Of a stretch of DNA of 64,000 bases, positions 1-8,571 are shown one piece after another (the first letter of the stretch is position 1; each line of letters opens with the position of its first letter). The DNA is from Alicycliphilus sp. UBA6560 (GTDB lineage Bacteria > Pseudomonadota > Gammaproteobacteria > Burkholderiales > Burkholderiaceae_C). The position numbers and the translations under genes are program-made. Below the pieces are notes generated by a model. It was not told where the DNA came from. It did no database searches and saw only the letters and a list, made by a program, of their open reading frames with translations. The stretch spans positions 248,001 to 312,000 of the forward strand of contig DJJU01000006.1 in the NCBI GenBank assembly GCA_002434305.1, read 5' to 3'.

Positions 1-2
1 AC

Positions 3-302
3 GTGCGCCCGCATGATCTGGACGTGCAGCGCTACTCTCCCGGGCAGGCGCTGGACGCCGACGGCCGGCCCAGCGGCATCGTGGCGCAGCTGGCGCGCGC
101 CATCGTCGTGGGGCCGATTGCGCGGCTGGAACTTATCCCCGAGGGTAGCACCCAATCGGCGGACAATGCGCAGGAAGACGCGCTGATCGAGGCGCAAATC
201 CCGGCGCAGCAGTTCTACGACATGGGCCTGCGCGAGGGCGAGACGCTGGTGGTGACACCGCGGCGCGCCAAGGTGTTCCTCGACCAGGCTGCCGGCATCT
301 GA
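3..302 (+). CDS. cysA: Sulfate/thiosulfate ABC transporter ATP-binding protein, C-terminal part
   Basis: The reading frame is open to the left edge of the window, so only about 99 C-terminal residues are present. The fragment lacks Walker motifs and reads like the TOBE-type regulatory tail of CysA ATPases, with a YSPGQ stretch near its start and the closing segment on metal or oxyanion sensing (GLREGETLVVTPRRAKVF). CysA energises sulfate/thiosulfate import with CysT, CysW and a periplasmic receptor. The TOBE tail alone cannot separate sulfate from related oxyanion ATPases (molybdate, phosphonate), so the specific name is an inference from overall similarity. Confidence 0.75.
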   Translation: MRPHDLDVQRYSPGQALDADGRPSGIVAQLARAIVVGPIARLELIPEGSTQSADNAQEDALIEAQIPAQQFYDMGLREGETLVVTPRRAKVFLDQAAGI

Positions 303-396
303 GCGTTCTTTCTTTCTCTTCTTTCTAGGGAAAGGAAGGGCGCCCGGCCCCGGCAGGCGCCCCCAACTCTCCAACGACAGAAAGAAAAGAATTCCA

Positions 397-909
397 ATGC
401 TGCTCCACTGGTTCGACACGGCGCCGCGCCGTCTCCTGGGCCTGATCGCCGCCGCCTGCGTGGGCCTGCTGGCCTTTGGCATGTACCTGCAATACGTCGT
501 CGGGCTGGAGCCGTGCCCGATGTGCATCGTGCAGCGTTACGCTCTCATTGGTGTAGCGGTCTTCGCAGGCCTGGCAAGCGCTAGAGGCCAAAAAGGCTGG
601 TGGATGACATGGGGCTTGCTGGCCCTGGTAGCGGCCGGGTTCGGCGCCTTCGTGGCGGCGCGCCAGAGCTGGCTGCAGTGGTATCCGCCCGAGACCGCCA
701 CCTGCGGGCGCGACTTCTACGGAATGATCGAGAACTATCCCCTGAGCCGTGCCATTCCCATGATCTTCCGCGGTTCGGGCGACTGCACGGCGGTGGACTG
801 GACCTTTCTGGGTGGCTCCATCGCCAACTGGTCCTTCATCTGCTTCGTGCTGATAGGCCTGGCGCTGGTGCTGCTGCTGGCGCGCGGTGGCCGGCGAGCG
901 GCCCGCTAA
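397..909 (+). CDS. dsbB: Disulfide bond formation protein DsbB
   Basis: A 170-residue inner-membrane quinone reductase that reoxidises periplasmic DsbA. Four hydrophobic segments are visible. The N-terminal redox pair is the CPMC motif at Cys40/Cys43 just after the first membrane span, and the second periplasmic pair is Cys103 and Cys130, so all four essential cysteines are kept. Length matches the family (about 165-180). It is alone on this strand: the upstream gene is the cysA end and the next genes point the other way. A pyrimidine-rich leader precedes the ATG. Confidence 0.95.
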   Translation: MLLHWFDTAPRRLLGLIAAACVGLLAFGMYLQYVVGLEPCPMCIVQRYALIGVAVFAGLASARGQKGWWMTWGLLALVAAGFGAFVAARQSWLQWYPPETATCGRDFYGMIENYPLSRAIPMIFRGSGDCTAVDWTFLGGSIANWSFICFVLIGLALVLLLARGGRRAAR

Positions 910-919
910 CTCCTCTTTC

Positions 920-2293
920 CTACAGGCCGCTGGGCCAGGTCTCCGGCACCTCGCCTTCGCCCTCGTGCCAATGGCGCTCGGGCACCAGGGGCTGCAGGGC
1001 GTGGGTGCGATCGATGTGCAACAGTGCGTCGAACTGGCCCGGCAGCCGGGTGTGGAAGTAGTGGCTCTGGCGCTCAGTTTCTGGCTGGTAGATGACGCCA
1101 ATGGCGCGCTGCAACCGCTCTTGATGCAGTAGCCGCGCCACCTCGCCTTCGCCGCGCAGCGGCAGCCACAGGCGGGCGTGGCCGCTGTCGTGCAGCAGCC
1201 GTTCAAAGCTGCCGGGTAAGGCGTCGCGCACGCGCTTGCGCTCGGCCGGCCCGTCCCATTCCGAGGCTGCCGTCACGCTGCCGTGGTAGGTGGACAGGCC
1301 GATCAATACTGCATCGCGCCCCCAGCGCTCGCGCGCCAGCTGGCCCACATTGAATTCGCCAAGGCGGCCCATCTCGGTGGCGCTGGCATCACCCAGGTGC
1401 GAGTTGTGCGCCCACACGGCCATGCGCGGCGCCGCGCCCCGGGTGGTTTGCAAATGCTTGTCCAGTGCCGCCAGGGTCTGCACCATGTGCGTGTCGCGCA
1501 GGTTCCAGGACGACACCCGGCTGCCGAACAGCGTGCGGTAGTACTCCTCGGCGTTGCGCACCAGGCGGGCGTTCTGCTGGGCGTAGAAGGCCTCATCGCG
1601 GTCGGCGCCCAGCGTGGCTCCGGCGCGCCGGTTCATCTCCATCAGCTGGTCGATGGCCTCGTCCTCGCAACTGGGCACGGCGCCGAAGGCGGCGCCGTAG
1701 CCGTAGGCCTGGCTGTCCTCGCCCGCGCGGTGGTCGAAGCAGGCATAGCGCGCCCGGGCGCGCGCTGCGGCTTGCGGGTCCACGCTGTCCAGATGGGCAA
1801 TAACGGCGCGCAGCGAGGTGTACATGCTGTACAGGTCCATGCCGAAGAAACCTACCTGGTGCGAGGCGCCCACGCGGCTGTTGTGCTCGCGCAGCCATTC
1901 GACGAATTCGCGCATCACGGTATTGCGCCACATCCAGGTGGGGAAGCGCTCGAAACCGGCCAGAGCGGCCTCGGCGTCCACGTCATCCGAGCGGCCACGC
2001 ACGTAGCGGTCCACGCGCAGGGCGTCGGGCCAGTCGGCCTCGGCCACCACGGCGGTGCAGCCGTGCTCGACGATGAGGTGGCGGGTCAGGCGCGCACGCT
2101 CCAGATAGAACTCGTGCGTGCCGTGGCTGGCTTCGCCAATCAGTACCAGACGCGCCGAGCCGATGAAGTCCGCCAGGCCAGGGGCCGTGTCGGCACGTTG
2201 AAAGGGGTGCAGATGCGGCGCCAGGTCGCGCAGCAGTTGTGCGTCCTCGGAGGGGCTGGGGGTGCGCGGGGCGGCTTGTTCAGCGGTGGTCAT
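920..2293 (-). CDS. Erythromycin esterase family protein
   Basis: A 457-residue protein of the erythromycin-esterase superfamily (EreA/EreB, succinoglycan biosynthesis-like). The N-terminal GEASHGTHEF motif at residues 53-62 carries the conserved Glu-His pair, followed by the VAEADWPDALRVDRYVRG stretch, and WAHNSHLGDA supplies the later conserved histidine. Family members hydrolyse macrolide lactones only in a few clades; most chromosomal homologues have no known substrate. The gene starts 4 bases inside the end of the upstream phosphoribosyltransferase gene (ATGA overlap), so the two are very probably translated together. Resistance activity should not be assumed. Confidence 0.85.
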   Translation of the reverse strand: MTTAEQAAPRTPSPSEDAQLLRDLAPHLHPFQRADTAPGLADFIGSARLVLIGEASHGTHEFYLERARLTRHLIVEHGCTAVVAEADWPDALRVDRYVRGRSDDVDAEAALAGFERFPTWMWRNTVMREFVEWLREHNSRVGASHQVGFFGMDLYSMYTSLRAVIAHLDSVDPQAAARARARYACFDHRAGEDSQAYGYGAAFGAVPSCEDEAIDQLMEMNRRAGATLGADRDEAFYAQQNARLVRNAEEYYRTLFGSRVSSWNLRDTHMVQTLAALDKHLQTTRGAAPRMAVWAHNSHLGDASATEMGRLGEFNVGQLARERWGRDAVLIGLSTYHGSVTAASEWDGPAERKRVRDALPGSFERLLHDSGHARLWLPLRGEGEVARLLHQERLQRAIGVIYQPETERQSHYFHTRLPGQFDALLHIDRTHALQPLVPERHWHEGEGEVPETWPSGL

Positions 2294-2949
2294 GTCTGGG
2301 CTCCCTCGGTTTGCTGCAGGGCGCGCTCCATCAGCGCCTGCACCTGCTCGTCCTCCACTTGTTCGAAGTCGAGGTACCAGCGGCCCACGGCGTCGAACGG
2401 CTCGGGCTGGAGCGGGCAGACCACTTCGTCCGCAAGGGCGCGCAGGGCCTCGCAGGCGTCTGGTGCGCCCACGGGTACAGCGAGCACCAGGCGCGCCGGG
2501 CCCTGGGCGCGGATGGCCTGGGCCGCGGCGCGCATGCTGGCGCCGGTGGCCAAGCCATCGTCCACCACGATCACCGTGCGCCCGGCAAGGGAGGGCAGGG
2601 GGCGCTCGCCCCGGTAGCGGCGCTCGCGGCGCGACAGCTCCTGCAGCTCGCGCTCCACCACGGCGTCCAGCTCGTGCGCAGGTACGCGCTGCAGGCTGTC
2701 ATTCATGGTGCGCACACCGCCGCTGGCGACGGCGCCCAGGGCGTATTCGGGGTGCTGGGGATGGCCGATCTTGCGCACCACGAGAACGTCCATGGGCAAG
2801 GCCAGGGTGCGTACCACCTCGTAGGCGACGGGTACGCCACCGCGCGGCAGGGCCAGCACCAGCGCGCCCGGTGCGTGGCGGTAATGCTCCAGCGCACGGG
2901 CCAGCGCCTGGCCGGCCTCAGTGCGGTCTGCGAAGGTCAAAGCGCTCAT
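2290..2949 (-). CDS. Phosphoribosyltransferase domain protein
   Basis: A type I phosphoribosyltransferase-fold protein (219 residues from the chosen start). The PRPP-binding loop is clear: VIVVDDGLATGAS with two acidic residues and the TGA turn. The N-terminal LALPRGGVPVAYEVVRTL segment is typical of the hypothetical PRT family that accompanies erythromycin-esterase-like proteins. The ATG at 2949 was preferred to the in-frame ATG six bases upstream because GGAG lies at the right distance only for 2949. The gene is first in a two-gene operon and overlaps the next gene by 4 bases. The nucleobase or other acceptor is unknown. Confidence 0.85.
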   Translation of the reverse strand: MSALTFADRTEAGQALARALEHYRHAPGALVLALPRGGVPVAYEVVRTLALPMDVLVVRKIGHPQHPEYALGAVASGGVRTMNDSLQRVPAHELDAVVERELQELSRRERRYRGERPLPSLAGRTVIVVDDGLATGASMRAAAQAIRAQGPARLVLAVPVGAPDACEALRALADEVVCPLQPEPFDAVGRWYLDFEQVEDEQVQALMERALQQTEGAQT

Positions 2950-3031
2950 GGCCATCTCCTTGGCGCCATCCTAGGGCGGGGCCAGGCGCTGCCCCGTCCG
3001 CACGCGTGAATAGGGGCCGTAGGACGGGCGC

Positions 3032-3808
3032 TTAAGGGATGGCGCTCTCGACGTCCGGCGCCACCTCGGGCTGCCGGGAGGACGTCCATGTCTGGTCCTG
3101 CAGGAAGAACTTGGCCACCATTTCCTTGGTGATCTGCACGGCGCGCTTGAGGCTCAGGTCGATGTGGTCGCTGAGTGCGGCGAGCGCCGGCTCCAGCTTG
3201 CGGGCCTGCAGCAGGTCCAGCAGCTGCGCGTGGGCGTTGAAGGCGCGCGCGTTCCAGTCGGACTGCTCCAGGTCGATATGCCGGGCCACGTGGATGCGGC
3301 GGGTGACCTGCTCGAGGAACTGGCTCAGCTCGCGGTTGTGCGACAGGGCCGTGAGGCGGCGGTGGAACTCCTCGTCGGCCAGCAGCAGGTCGCCGATGGA
3401 CATGCCCGAGGCCTCGGCCATCACCCCATCCCAGTAGCTGCGCAGGCTGTCGATCTCGGCGTCGGTGGCGTTGTGCACGGCCAAAAAGACGGCCCGGCGC
3501 TCCAGCGCGATGCGTACCTGGTAGAGGTTGTACAGCTCCTCCACGCTGATGGCCTTGCGAAAGAACCCCTTGTTCATCACGAAGTCCAGGAAGCCCTCGG
3601 CCACCAGGCGGTTCAGCGCCTCGCGCAGGGGCGGGCGGCTGATGTCGAACTCGCGGCCCAGCGCCTGCTCGTTGATGCGCGCGCCGGGGCGGAAGTCGTA
3701 GTTCATGGCGCGCTCGCGCAGCTCCAGGTACAGGCGCTCCACGCTGCTGGCGTCGCGTGTCTGGGGCACATGCGTGCCTTCTTTGCTGGTTTTCTTCTTG
3801 ACGGCCAT
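3032..3808 (-). CDS. GntR-family transcriptional regulator, FCD subfamily
   Basis: About 258 residues with an N-terminal winged helix-turn-helix (ARINEQALGREFDISRPPLREALNRLVAEGFL) and a C-terminal all-helical FCD domain that in this subfamily binds carboxylate ligands through a metal held by Asp and His residues. The ATG giving MAVKKKTS at 3808 was chosen because the longer frame begins with low-quality sequence. The gene is divergent from the indolepyruvate oxidoreductase gene with about 250 bases between them, and an inverted repeat lies at that promoter. Control of the oxidoreductase, and perhaps of the cupin gene at 9325, is inferred. Confidence 0.85.
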   Translation of the reverse strand: MAVKKKTSKEGTHVPQTRDASSVERLYLELRERAMNYDFRPGARINEQALGREFDISRPPLREALNRLVAEGFLDFVMNKGFFRKAISVEELYNLYQVRIALERRAVFLAVHNATDAEIDSLRSYWDGVMAEASGMSIGDLLLADEEFHRRLTALSHNRELSQFLEQVTRRIHVARHIDLEQSDWNARAFNAHAQLLDLLQARKLEPALAALSDHIDLSLKRAVQITKEMVAKFFLQDQTWTSSRQPEVAPDVESAIP

Positions 3809-3935
3809 GGGTGCTAATGAAGCAGTAGGCCCGCCGCAAGCGCTGCGCCGGGACAAAAAAAAGGCTGGGTGAAACTCATTCTAGGCCTTGTATTGCCGGC
3901 GGCAGAGCGTGTTCCACATAGGGGACGCTATTTTG

Positions 3936-3976
3936 TTGACTAATGTCTTCATAAGTGTCTACACTTTGTGTAAAGA
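3936..3976 (+). promoter_or_regulatory. Promoter and candidate FCD-regulator operator upstream of the indolepyruvate oxidoreductase
   Basis: A good promoter is visible: TTGACT at 3936-3941, 18 bases, then TACACT at 3960-3965. An interrupted dyad GTCTnnACnnnnnGTnnAGAC covers 3957-3977 and overlaps the -10 element, a typical repressor position. The 11 bases TGTCTACACTT here recur exactly at the cupin promoter (9220-9230). Function is inferred from position and symmetry. Confidence 0.55.
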
Positions 3977-4056
3977 CTGGTTCCGGCGCGGGGCAGTGAC
4001 CTTGAAGCCGCGCGGGCCGGGCTGGCCAACCTATTACAGGCAAGGAGATATTCGGG

Positions 4057-7000
4057 ATGAGCGATCTGAGCGTCGGCAGCAGCCTGCGGGCCGTGGGCCT
4101 GGAAGACAAGTACACCGCCACGCAGGGCACAGTCTATCTGACCGGCGTGCAGGCCCTGGTGCGCCTGCCCATGATGCAAAAGCGCCGCGACCGCGCGGCA
4201 GGCCTCAACACCGCCGGCTATATCACCGGCTACCGGGGCTCGCCCCTGGGCACCTTCGATGATCAGCTGGTCAAGGCGCGCAAACACCTGCAGGCGCATG
4301 ACGTGGTGTTCGTGCCCGGCGTGAACGAGGATCTGGCCGCCACGGCCGTCTGGGGCAGCCAGATGGCCGAGATTGGCGGGGAGGGGCGCTTCGACGGCGT
4401 GTTCTCCATCTGGTACGGCAAGGGGCCGGGCGTGGACCGCTCGGGCGACGCCTTCCGCCATGGCAACCTGGCGGGCAGCTCCAGGAACGGCGGCGTGCTG
4501 GTGCTGATGGGCGACGACCACACCTGCGAATCATCCACCACCTGCCACCAGAGCGAGTTCGCGCTGATGGACGCGCAGATGCCCATCCTCTCGCCCGCCG
4601 GCGTGTCGGAGCTGATCGAGTACGGCCTGTACGGCTGGGCGCTGTCGCGCTACTCTGGCTGCTGGGTGGGCATGAAGTGCATCAAGGACACGGCCGATGC
4701 CTCGGGCTCGGTGGAGGTCAACGAGGCCGGCCCGGCCTTTACGCTGCCCGCGCTGCCGGACATGCCGGCGGACGGCCTGAACATCCGCCTGCCCGACACC
4801 CCGCACGCGCAGGAATTCCGCCTGGTCAACCACAAGCTGGCGGCGGTGCAGGCCTTCGCGCAGGCCAACCGCATCGACCGCGTGGCGTTCGGGCGGCGCG
4901 AGGGCGCGCGCATCGGCATCGTCACCTCGGGCAAGAGCTGGCTCGACGTGCGCCAGGCGCTGGCAGATCTCGGCATCGACGAGGCGCGCGCGCAGGCGCT
5001 GGGCCTGGCGGTCTACAAGGTCGGCCTGGTCTGGCCACTGGAGGCCGAGGGCATTGCCGAGTTCGCCCTGGGCCTGGACAAGGTCATCGTCATCGAGGAA
5101 AAGCGCTCGCTGCTGGAAGCGCAGCTCAAGGACATCCTTTATGGCCAGGAGGGTGCGCCGCAGGTCATCGGCAAGAAGGACGAGCGCGGCGCCAAGCTGC
5201 TGCGCGTGGAGATGGCGCTGGACGCCGCCATGATCGCCCAGGTGCTGGGCCACCGCCTGGCTGAGATCGACCCGGCGCTGCTGGACGTGACCCACGCCCT
5301 GGCGCGGCGCAAGCCCGTGCTGGGTGCGGTGGACGTCATGGCGCGCAGCTTCTACTTCTGCGCGGGCTGCCCGCACAACACCTCCACGCGCATCCCTGAG
5401 GGCAGCCGCGGCTACGCCGGCATCGGCTGCTCGTGGATGGCGCAGAGCATGGACCGCGGCACGCTGGGCTACACCCAGATGGGTGCCGAGGGCATGGCCT
5501 GGGTGGGCGAGGCGCCGTTTTCCAAGCGCGCGCACATGTTCCAGAACATGGGCGACGGCACCTACTTCCACTCCGGCATGCTGGCCATTCGCGCGGCCGT
5601 GGCGGCCAAGACCAACATCACCTTCAAGGTGCTCTACAACGACGCCGTGGCCATGACCGGCGGCCAGCGCCACGACGGACCGCTGGATCCGGTGCGCATC
5701 ACCCAGCAGGTGCATGCGGAAGGCGTGGCGCGCATCGCCGTGGTGACGGACGAGCCCGGTAAATACGACGGCGTGACCGGCTGGGCGCCGGGCGTCACCA
5801 TCCACCACCGCGACGAGCTGGATGAGGTGCAGCGCCAGCTGCGCGAGGTGGCCGGTACCAGCGTGCTGGTCTACGACCAGACCTGCGCCGCCGAGAAGCG
5901 CCGCCGGCGCAAGCGCGGCGAGTTTCCCGACCCCGACATGCGCCTGGTCATCAACGAGGCCGTGTGCGAGGGCTGCGGCGATTGCGGCGCCAAGTCCAAC
6001 TGCGTGGCCGTGGTGCCGGTGGAGACGGAGTTCGGCCGCAAGCGCGCCATCGACCAGTCGGCTTGCAACAAGGATTTCTCCTGCCTCAAGGGCTTTTGCC
6101 CCAGCTTCGTCACCGTGCGTGGCGGCCAGCTGAAGAAGGGCGTGGCCGCGGGCAAAGAGGTGCTGGACGCGCCGCTGCCCGATCCCCAGCTGCCCGACCT
6201 GGCGCAGGGCGTCTACAGCCTCATCATCACCGGCGTGGGCGGCACCGGCGTGGTCACCATCGGAGCGCTGCTGGGCATGGCCGCGCACCTGGAGGGCAAG
6301 GGCGTGGGCGTGCTGGACATGGCGGGCCTGGCGCAAAAGGGCGGCTCGGTGTGGACGCACATGCGCTTCGGCGCCACGCCGCAGGCGATTGCCGCCGTGC
6401 GCGTGGCCCCCGGCGGGGCCGATGCGCTGATCGGCTGCGACCTGGTGGTGGCCGCGGCCAGCAACACCCTGACCATGACGCGCAAGGGCGCCACCCGCGC
6501 CATCGTGAACACGCAAGAGGTCATGCCGGGCGCCTTCACGCAGAACCCGGACCTGCAGTTCCCCGGCAACCCGCTGGTCAAGACCATCGTGCGCGCCCTG
6601 GGCGAGGGCAACGTGGAGCAGGTGGACGCGGGCCGCCTGGCGCTGGCCCTGTGCGGCGACGCCATCGCCACCAACCTGTTCATGCTGGGCGCCGCCTACC
6701 AGCGCGGCCTGGTGCCGGTGAGTGCGCAGGCCATCGAGCGCGCCATCGAGCTCAACGGCGCGGCCGTGAAGATGAACATCGCCGCCTTCCGCTGGGGCCG
6801 CCGTCATGCGGTCGACCCGCAGGCCGTGGCGGCCAGCGCCGGCGCGGCGCCGCGCCAGCAGGCGGCCACCCTGGACGAGGCCGTGCAGCGGCGCGTGGAT
6901 TTCCTCACCGGCTACCAGAACGCCGCCTACGCCGCGCGCTTCAAGGCGCTGGTGGATGCCGTGCGCACGCACGAAGCGCGTGTCTGGCCTGGCCAGGAGC

Positions 7001-7482
7001 AGCTGACGAGCGCCGTGTCGCAGAGCTTCTTCAAGCTCATGGCCTACAAGGACGAGTACGAGGTGGCGCGCCTGTATGCCGCGCCCGCCTTTCGCCAGCA
7101 GATCGCCGCGCAGTTCGAGGGTGCACCGCGCCTGGCCTTCAACCTGGCGCCGCCTCTGCTGGGCGACAAGAAGCGCGAGTTCGGCGCCTGGATGCTGCCG
7201 GCCTTCGGCGTGCTGGCGCGCCTGAAATTTCTGCGCGGCACGGCGCTTGACCTCTTCGGCCACACCGAGGAGCGCCGCCACGAGCGCGCCATGGTCGATG
7301 ACTTCGAAGCCCTGGTGCGGCGCCTGCTGCAGGAGGCGCGGCCCGACCAGTACGCGCTGGCCGTGCAGATCGCCCAGGCGCCGCAGAAGGTGCGCGGCTT
7401 CGGCCACGTGAAGGAGGCCGCGCGCCAGGCCTATGAGGCCGAACTCGCCCAGCTGCTGCAGCGCCTGCGCAGCGACGCCTGA
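4057..7482 (+). CDS. Indolepyruvate:ferredoxin oxidoreductase, fused large and small subunits
   Basis: A 1141-residue single-chain enzyme of the IorAB-fusion type that oxidatively decarboxylates aryl 2-oxoacids to acyl-CoA with CoA and an electron acceptor. Visible in order: N-terminal pyrimidine-binding half with GYRGSPLGTFD; the thiamine-diphosphate half with AGIGCSWMAQ and MGDGTYFHSG; a ferredoxin-like cysteine cluster CEGCGDCGAKSNC near residues 636-648 and a second group CNKDFSCLKGFC; then the small-subunit domain beginning ITGVGGTGVVTIG near residue 725. AAGGAGA precedes the ATG. Proteobacterial homologues of this length are common in aromatic amino-acid degradation. The divergent FCD regulator is its likely controller; the DapA-like gene follows. 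Confidence 0.92.
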   Translation: MSDLSVGSSLRAVGLEDKYTATQGTVYLTGVQALVRLPMMQKRRDRAAGLNTAGYITGYRGSPLGTFDDQLVKARKHLQAHDVVFVPGVNEDLAATAVWGSQMAEIGGEGRFDGVFSIWYGKGPGVDRSGDAFRHGNLAGSSRNGGVLVLMGDDHTCESSTTCHQSEFALMDAQMPILSPAGVSELIEYGLYGWALSRYSGCWVGMKCIKDTADASGSVEVNEAGPAFTLPALPDMPADGLNIRLPDTPHAQEFRLVNHKLAAVQAFAQANRIDRVAFGRREGARIGIVTSGKSWLDVRQALADLGIDEARAQALGLAVYKVGLVWPLEAEGIAEFALGLDKVIVIEEKRSLLEAQLKDILYGQEGAPQVIGKKDERGAKLLRVEMALDAAMIAQVLGHRLAEIDPALLDVTHALARRKPVLGAVDVMARSFYFCAGCPHNTSTRIPEGSRGYAGIGCSWMAQSMDRGTLGYTQMGAEGMAWVGEAPFSKRAHMFQNMGDGTYFHSGMLAIRAAVAAKTNITFKVLYNDAVAMTGGQRHDGPLDPVRITQQVHAEGVARIAVVTDEPGKYDGVTGWAPGVTIHHRDELDEVQRQLREVAGTSVLVYDQTCAAEKRRRRKRGEFPDPDMRLVINEAVCEGCGDCGAKSNCVAVVPVETEFGRKRAIDQSACNKDFSCLKGFCPSFVTVRGGQLKKGVAAGKEVLDAPLPDPQLPDLAQGVYSLIITGVGGTGVVTIGALLGMAAHLEGKGVGVLDMAGLAQKGGSVWTHMRFGATPQAIAAVRVAPGGADALIGCDLVVAAASNTLTMTRKGATRAIVNTQEVMPGAFTQNPDLQFPGNPLVKTIVRALGEGNVEQVDAGRLALALCGDAIATNLFMLGAAYQRGLVPVSAQAIERAIELNGAAVKMNIAAFRWGRRHAVDPQAVAASAGAAPRQQAATLDEAVQRRVDFLTGYQNAAYAARFKALVDAVRTHEARVWPGQEQLTSAVSQSFFKLMAYKDEYEVARLYAAPAFRQQIAAQFEGAPRLAFNLAPPLLGDKKREFGAWMLPAFGVLARLKFLRGTALDLFGHTEERRHERAMVDDFEALVRRLLQEARPDQYALAVQIAQAPQKVRGFGHVKEAARQAYEAELAQLLQRLRSDA

Positions 7483-7483
7483 G

Positions 7484-7588
7484 TATCAAACTTCATAGCT
7501 GCTGGCGCTTGATTTGCAAGGGTTTCGCATGATTTTCATGCTGAAAGCCTTTCAGTTAAAGCGCTGGCAGTTCCTTTTTTCATAGCAT
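7484..7588 (+). repeat. Full-length copy of an interspersed palindromic repeat
   Basis: About 105 bases with inverted ends: ATAGCTGCTGGCGCTTG near the left end and its near-complement AAGCGCTGGCAGTTCC near the right, flanked by TATCAAA and CATAGCA. The same ends recur at 11980-12082; shorter derivatives of about 60 bases recur at 8519, 22724, 33141, 34028, 44821, 51555 and 57296. It fills the whole gap between the oxidoreductase and the DapA-like gene. Confidence 0.75.
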
Positions 7589-7602
7589 CAACCGGAACCC
7601 CC

Positions 7603-8514
7603 ATGCCCACACCGCCCGCTGCCGGAGCGCGCCCGGCCCTGCCTCGCGGCAGCCTGGTGGCGCTGCTCACGCCCTTCACCGACGACCTGCGCCCGGACCT
7701 GCCGGCGCTGCGCCGCCTGATCGACTGGCACATCGACAGCGGCACGGCCGGCGTCGTCATCGCCGGCACCACGGGCGAATGCGCCACGCTGAGCCATGCC
7801 GAGCACCGCGAGCTGCTGGCCGCCGCCGTGCAGCACGCAGCGGGCCGCACCCACGTCATGGCCGGCGTGGGCGCCAATTCGACGGCCGAGGCGGTGGCGC
7901 TGGCGCGTTTTGCCCAGGAATGCGGCGCCGACTCGCTGCTCAGCGTCGTGCCCTACTACAACAAGCCCACGCAGCAGGGGCTGGTGGCGCACTTCACCGC
8001 GCAGGCCGACGCCGCCGCGCTGCCGCTGGTGCTCTACAACGTGCCCGGCCGCACCGTCATCGACCTGCAGGTGGACACCGTGGCCGCGCTGGCACGGCAT
8101 CCGCGCATCGTGGGCATCAAGGATGCGACGGGCGACATGGCCCGCGCGGCCGACGTCGCCCAGGCCGTGCCGCCGGGCTTTGCGCAGTACAGCGGCGACG
8201 ACTTCACCAGCCTGCCCTACCTGGCGCTGGGCGGGCAGGGCGTGATCTCGGTGGTCGCCAATATGCTGCCGGCCGAGGTGGCCGCGCTGTGCGCCCACAT
8301 GGAAGCCGGCCGGCTGCACGAGGCGCGTGCGCTGTTCGCGCGCCTGCTGCCGCTGACGCGCGCCCTGTTCATGGAAAGCAGCCCCGGCCCGGCCAAGCTG
8401 GCGGCGCAGCTGCGCGGCCTGTGCGGCGGCGGGCTGCGCCTGCCGATGTGCGAGGTGTCGTCCGCCACGGCGGCGGCGGTGCGCGCCGCGCTGCAGCCCT
8501 GGTCGGAAGCCTGA
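7603..8514 (+). CDS. 4-hydroxy-tetrahydrodipicolinate synthase family aldolase (DapA-like)
   Basis: A 303-residue class I aldolase of the DHDPS/NAL superfamily. The residues used by true DapA are present: GTTGE (substrate threonines), VVPYYNKPTQQG (tyrosine), YNVPGRT (arginine) and the Schiff-base lysine in VGIKDATGD. It could therefore condense pyruvate with aspartate semialdehyde in lysine and diaminopimelate synthesis. However, it lies downstream of a catabolic oxidoreductase and next to a broken Ldh2 dehydrogenase gene, a setting more like a paralogue acting on another 2-oxoacid. Both readings remain open. Confidence 0.85.
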   Translation: MPTPPAAGARPALPRGSLVALLTPFTDDLRPDLPALRRLIDWHIDSGTAGVVIAGTTGECATLSHAEHRELLAAAVQHAAGRTHVMAGVGANSTAEAVALARFAQECGADSLLSVVPYYNKPTQQGLVAHFTAQADAAALPLVLYNVPGRTVIDLQVDTVAALARHPRIVGIKDATGDMARAADVAQAVPPGFAQYSGDDFTSLPYLALGGQGVISVVANMLPAEVAALCAHMEAGRLHEARALFARLLPLTRALFMESSPGPAKLAAQLRGLCGGGLRLPMCEVSSATAAAVRAALQPWSEA

Positions 8515-8518
8515 TAGC

Positions 8519-8571
8519 GCTATCAAGAAAATAGCTGCCAGCGCTTGATGGGCAAGCGCTGTAGACGTTTC
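8519..8571 (+). repeat. Short copy of the interspersed palindromic repeat
   Basis: Contains GCTATCAAGAAAATAGCTGC, then CAGCGCTTG, a short loop and CAAGCGCTG. The frame of the neighbouring dehydrogenase remnant on the minus strand runs through it, so the repeat now supplies its last codons. Confidence 0.7.

Noticed and set aside
573..597. Repeat-like block (GGCAAGCGCTAGAGGCC) in dsbB
   Set aside because: Only the right arm matches and the protein has normal family length and sequence there.
920..3009. Open frames on the plus strand opposite the esterase and phosphoribosyltransferase genes
   Set aside because: They are shadows of two well-supported minus-strand genes.
4531..7407. Long open frame (958 codons) antisense to the indolepyruvate oxidoreductase gene
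   Set aside because: Its His/Gly/Ala/Arg-rich composition is a mirror of the G+C-rich sense codons, and no family motif is present.
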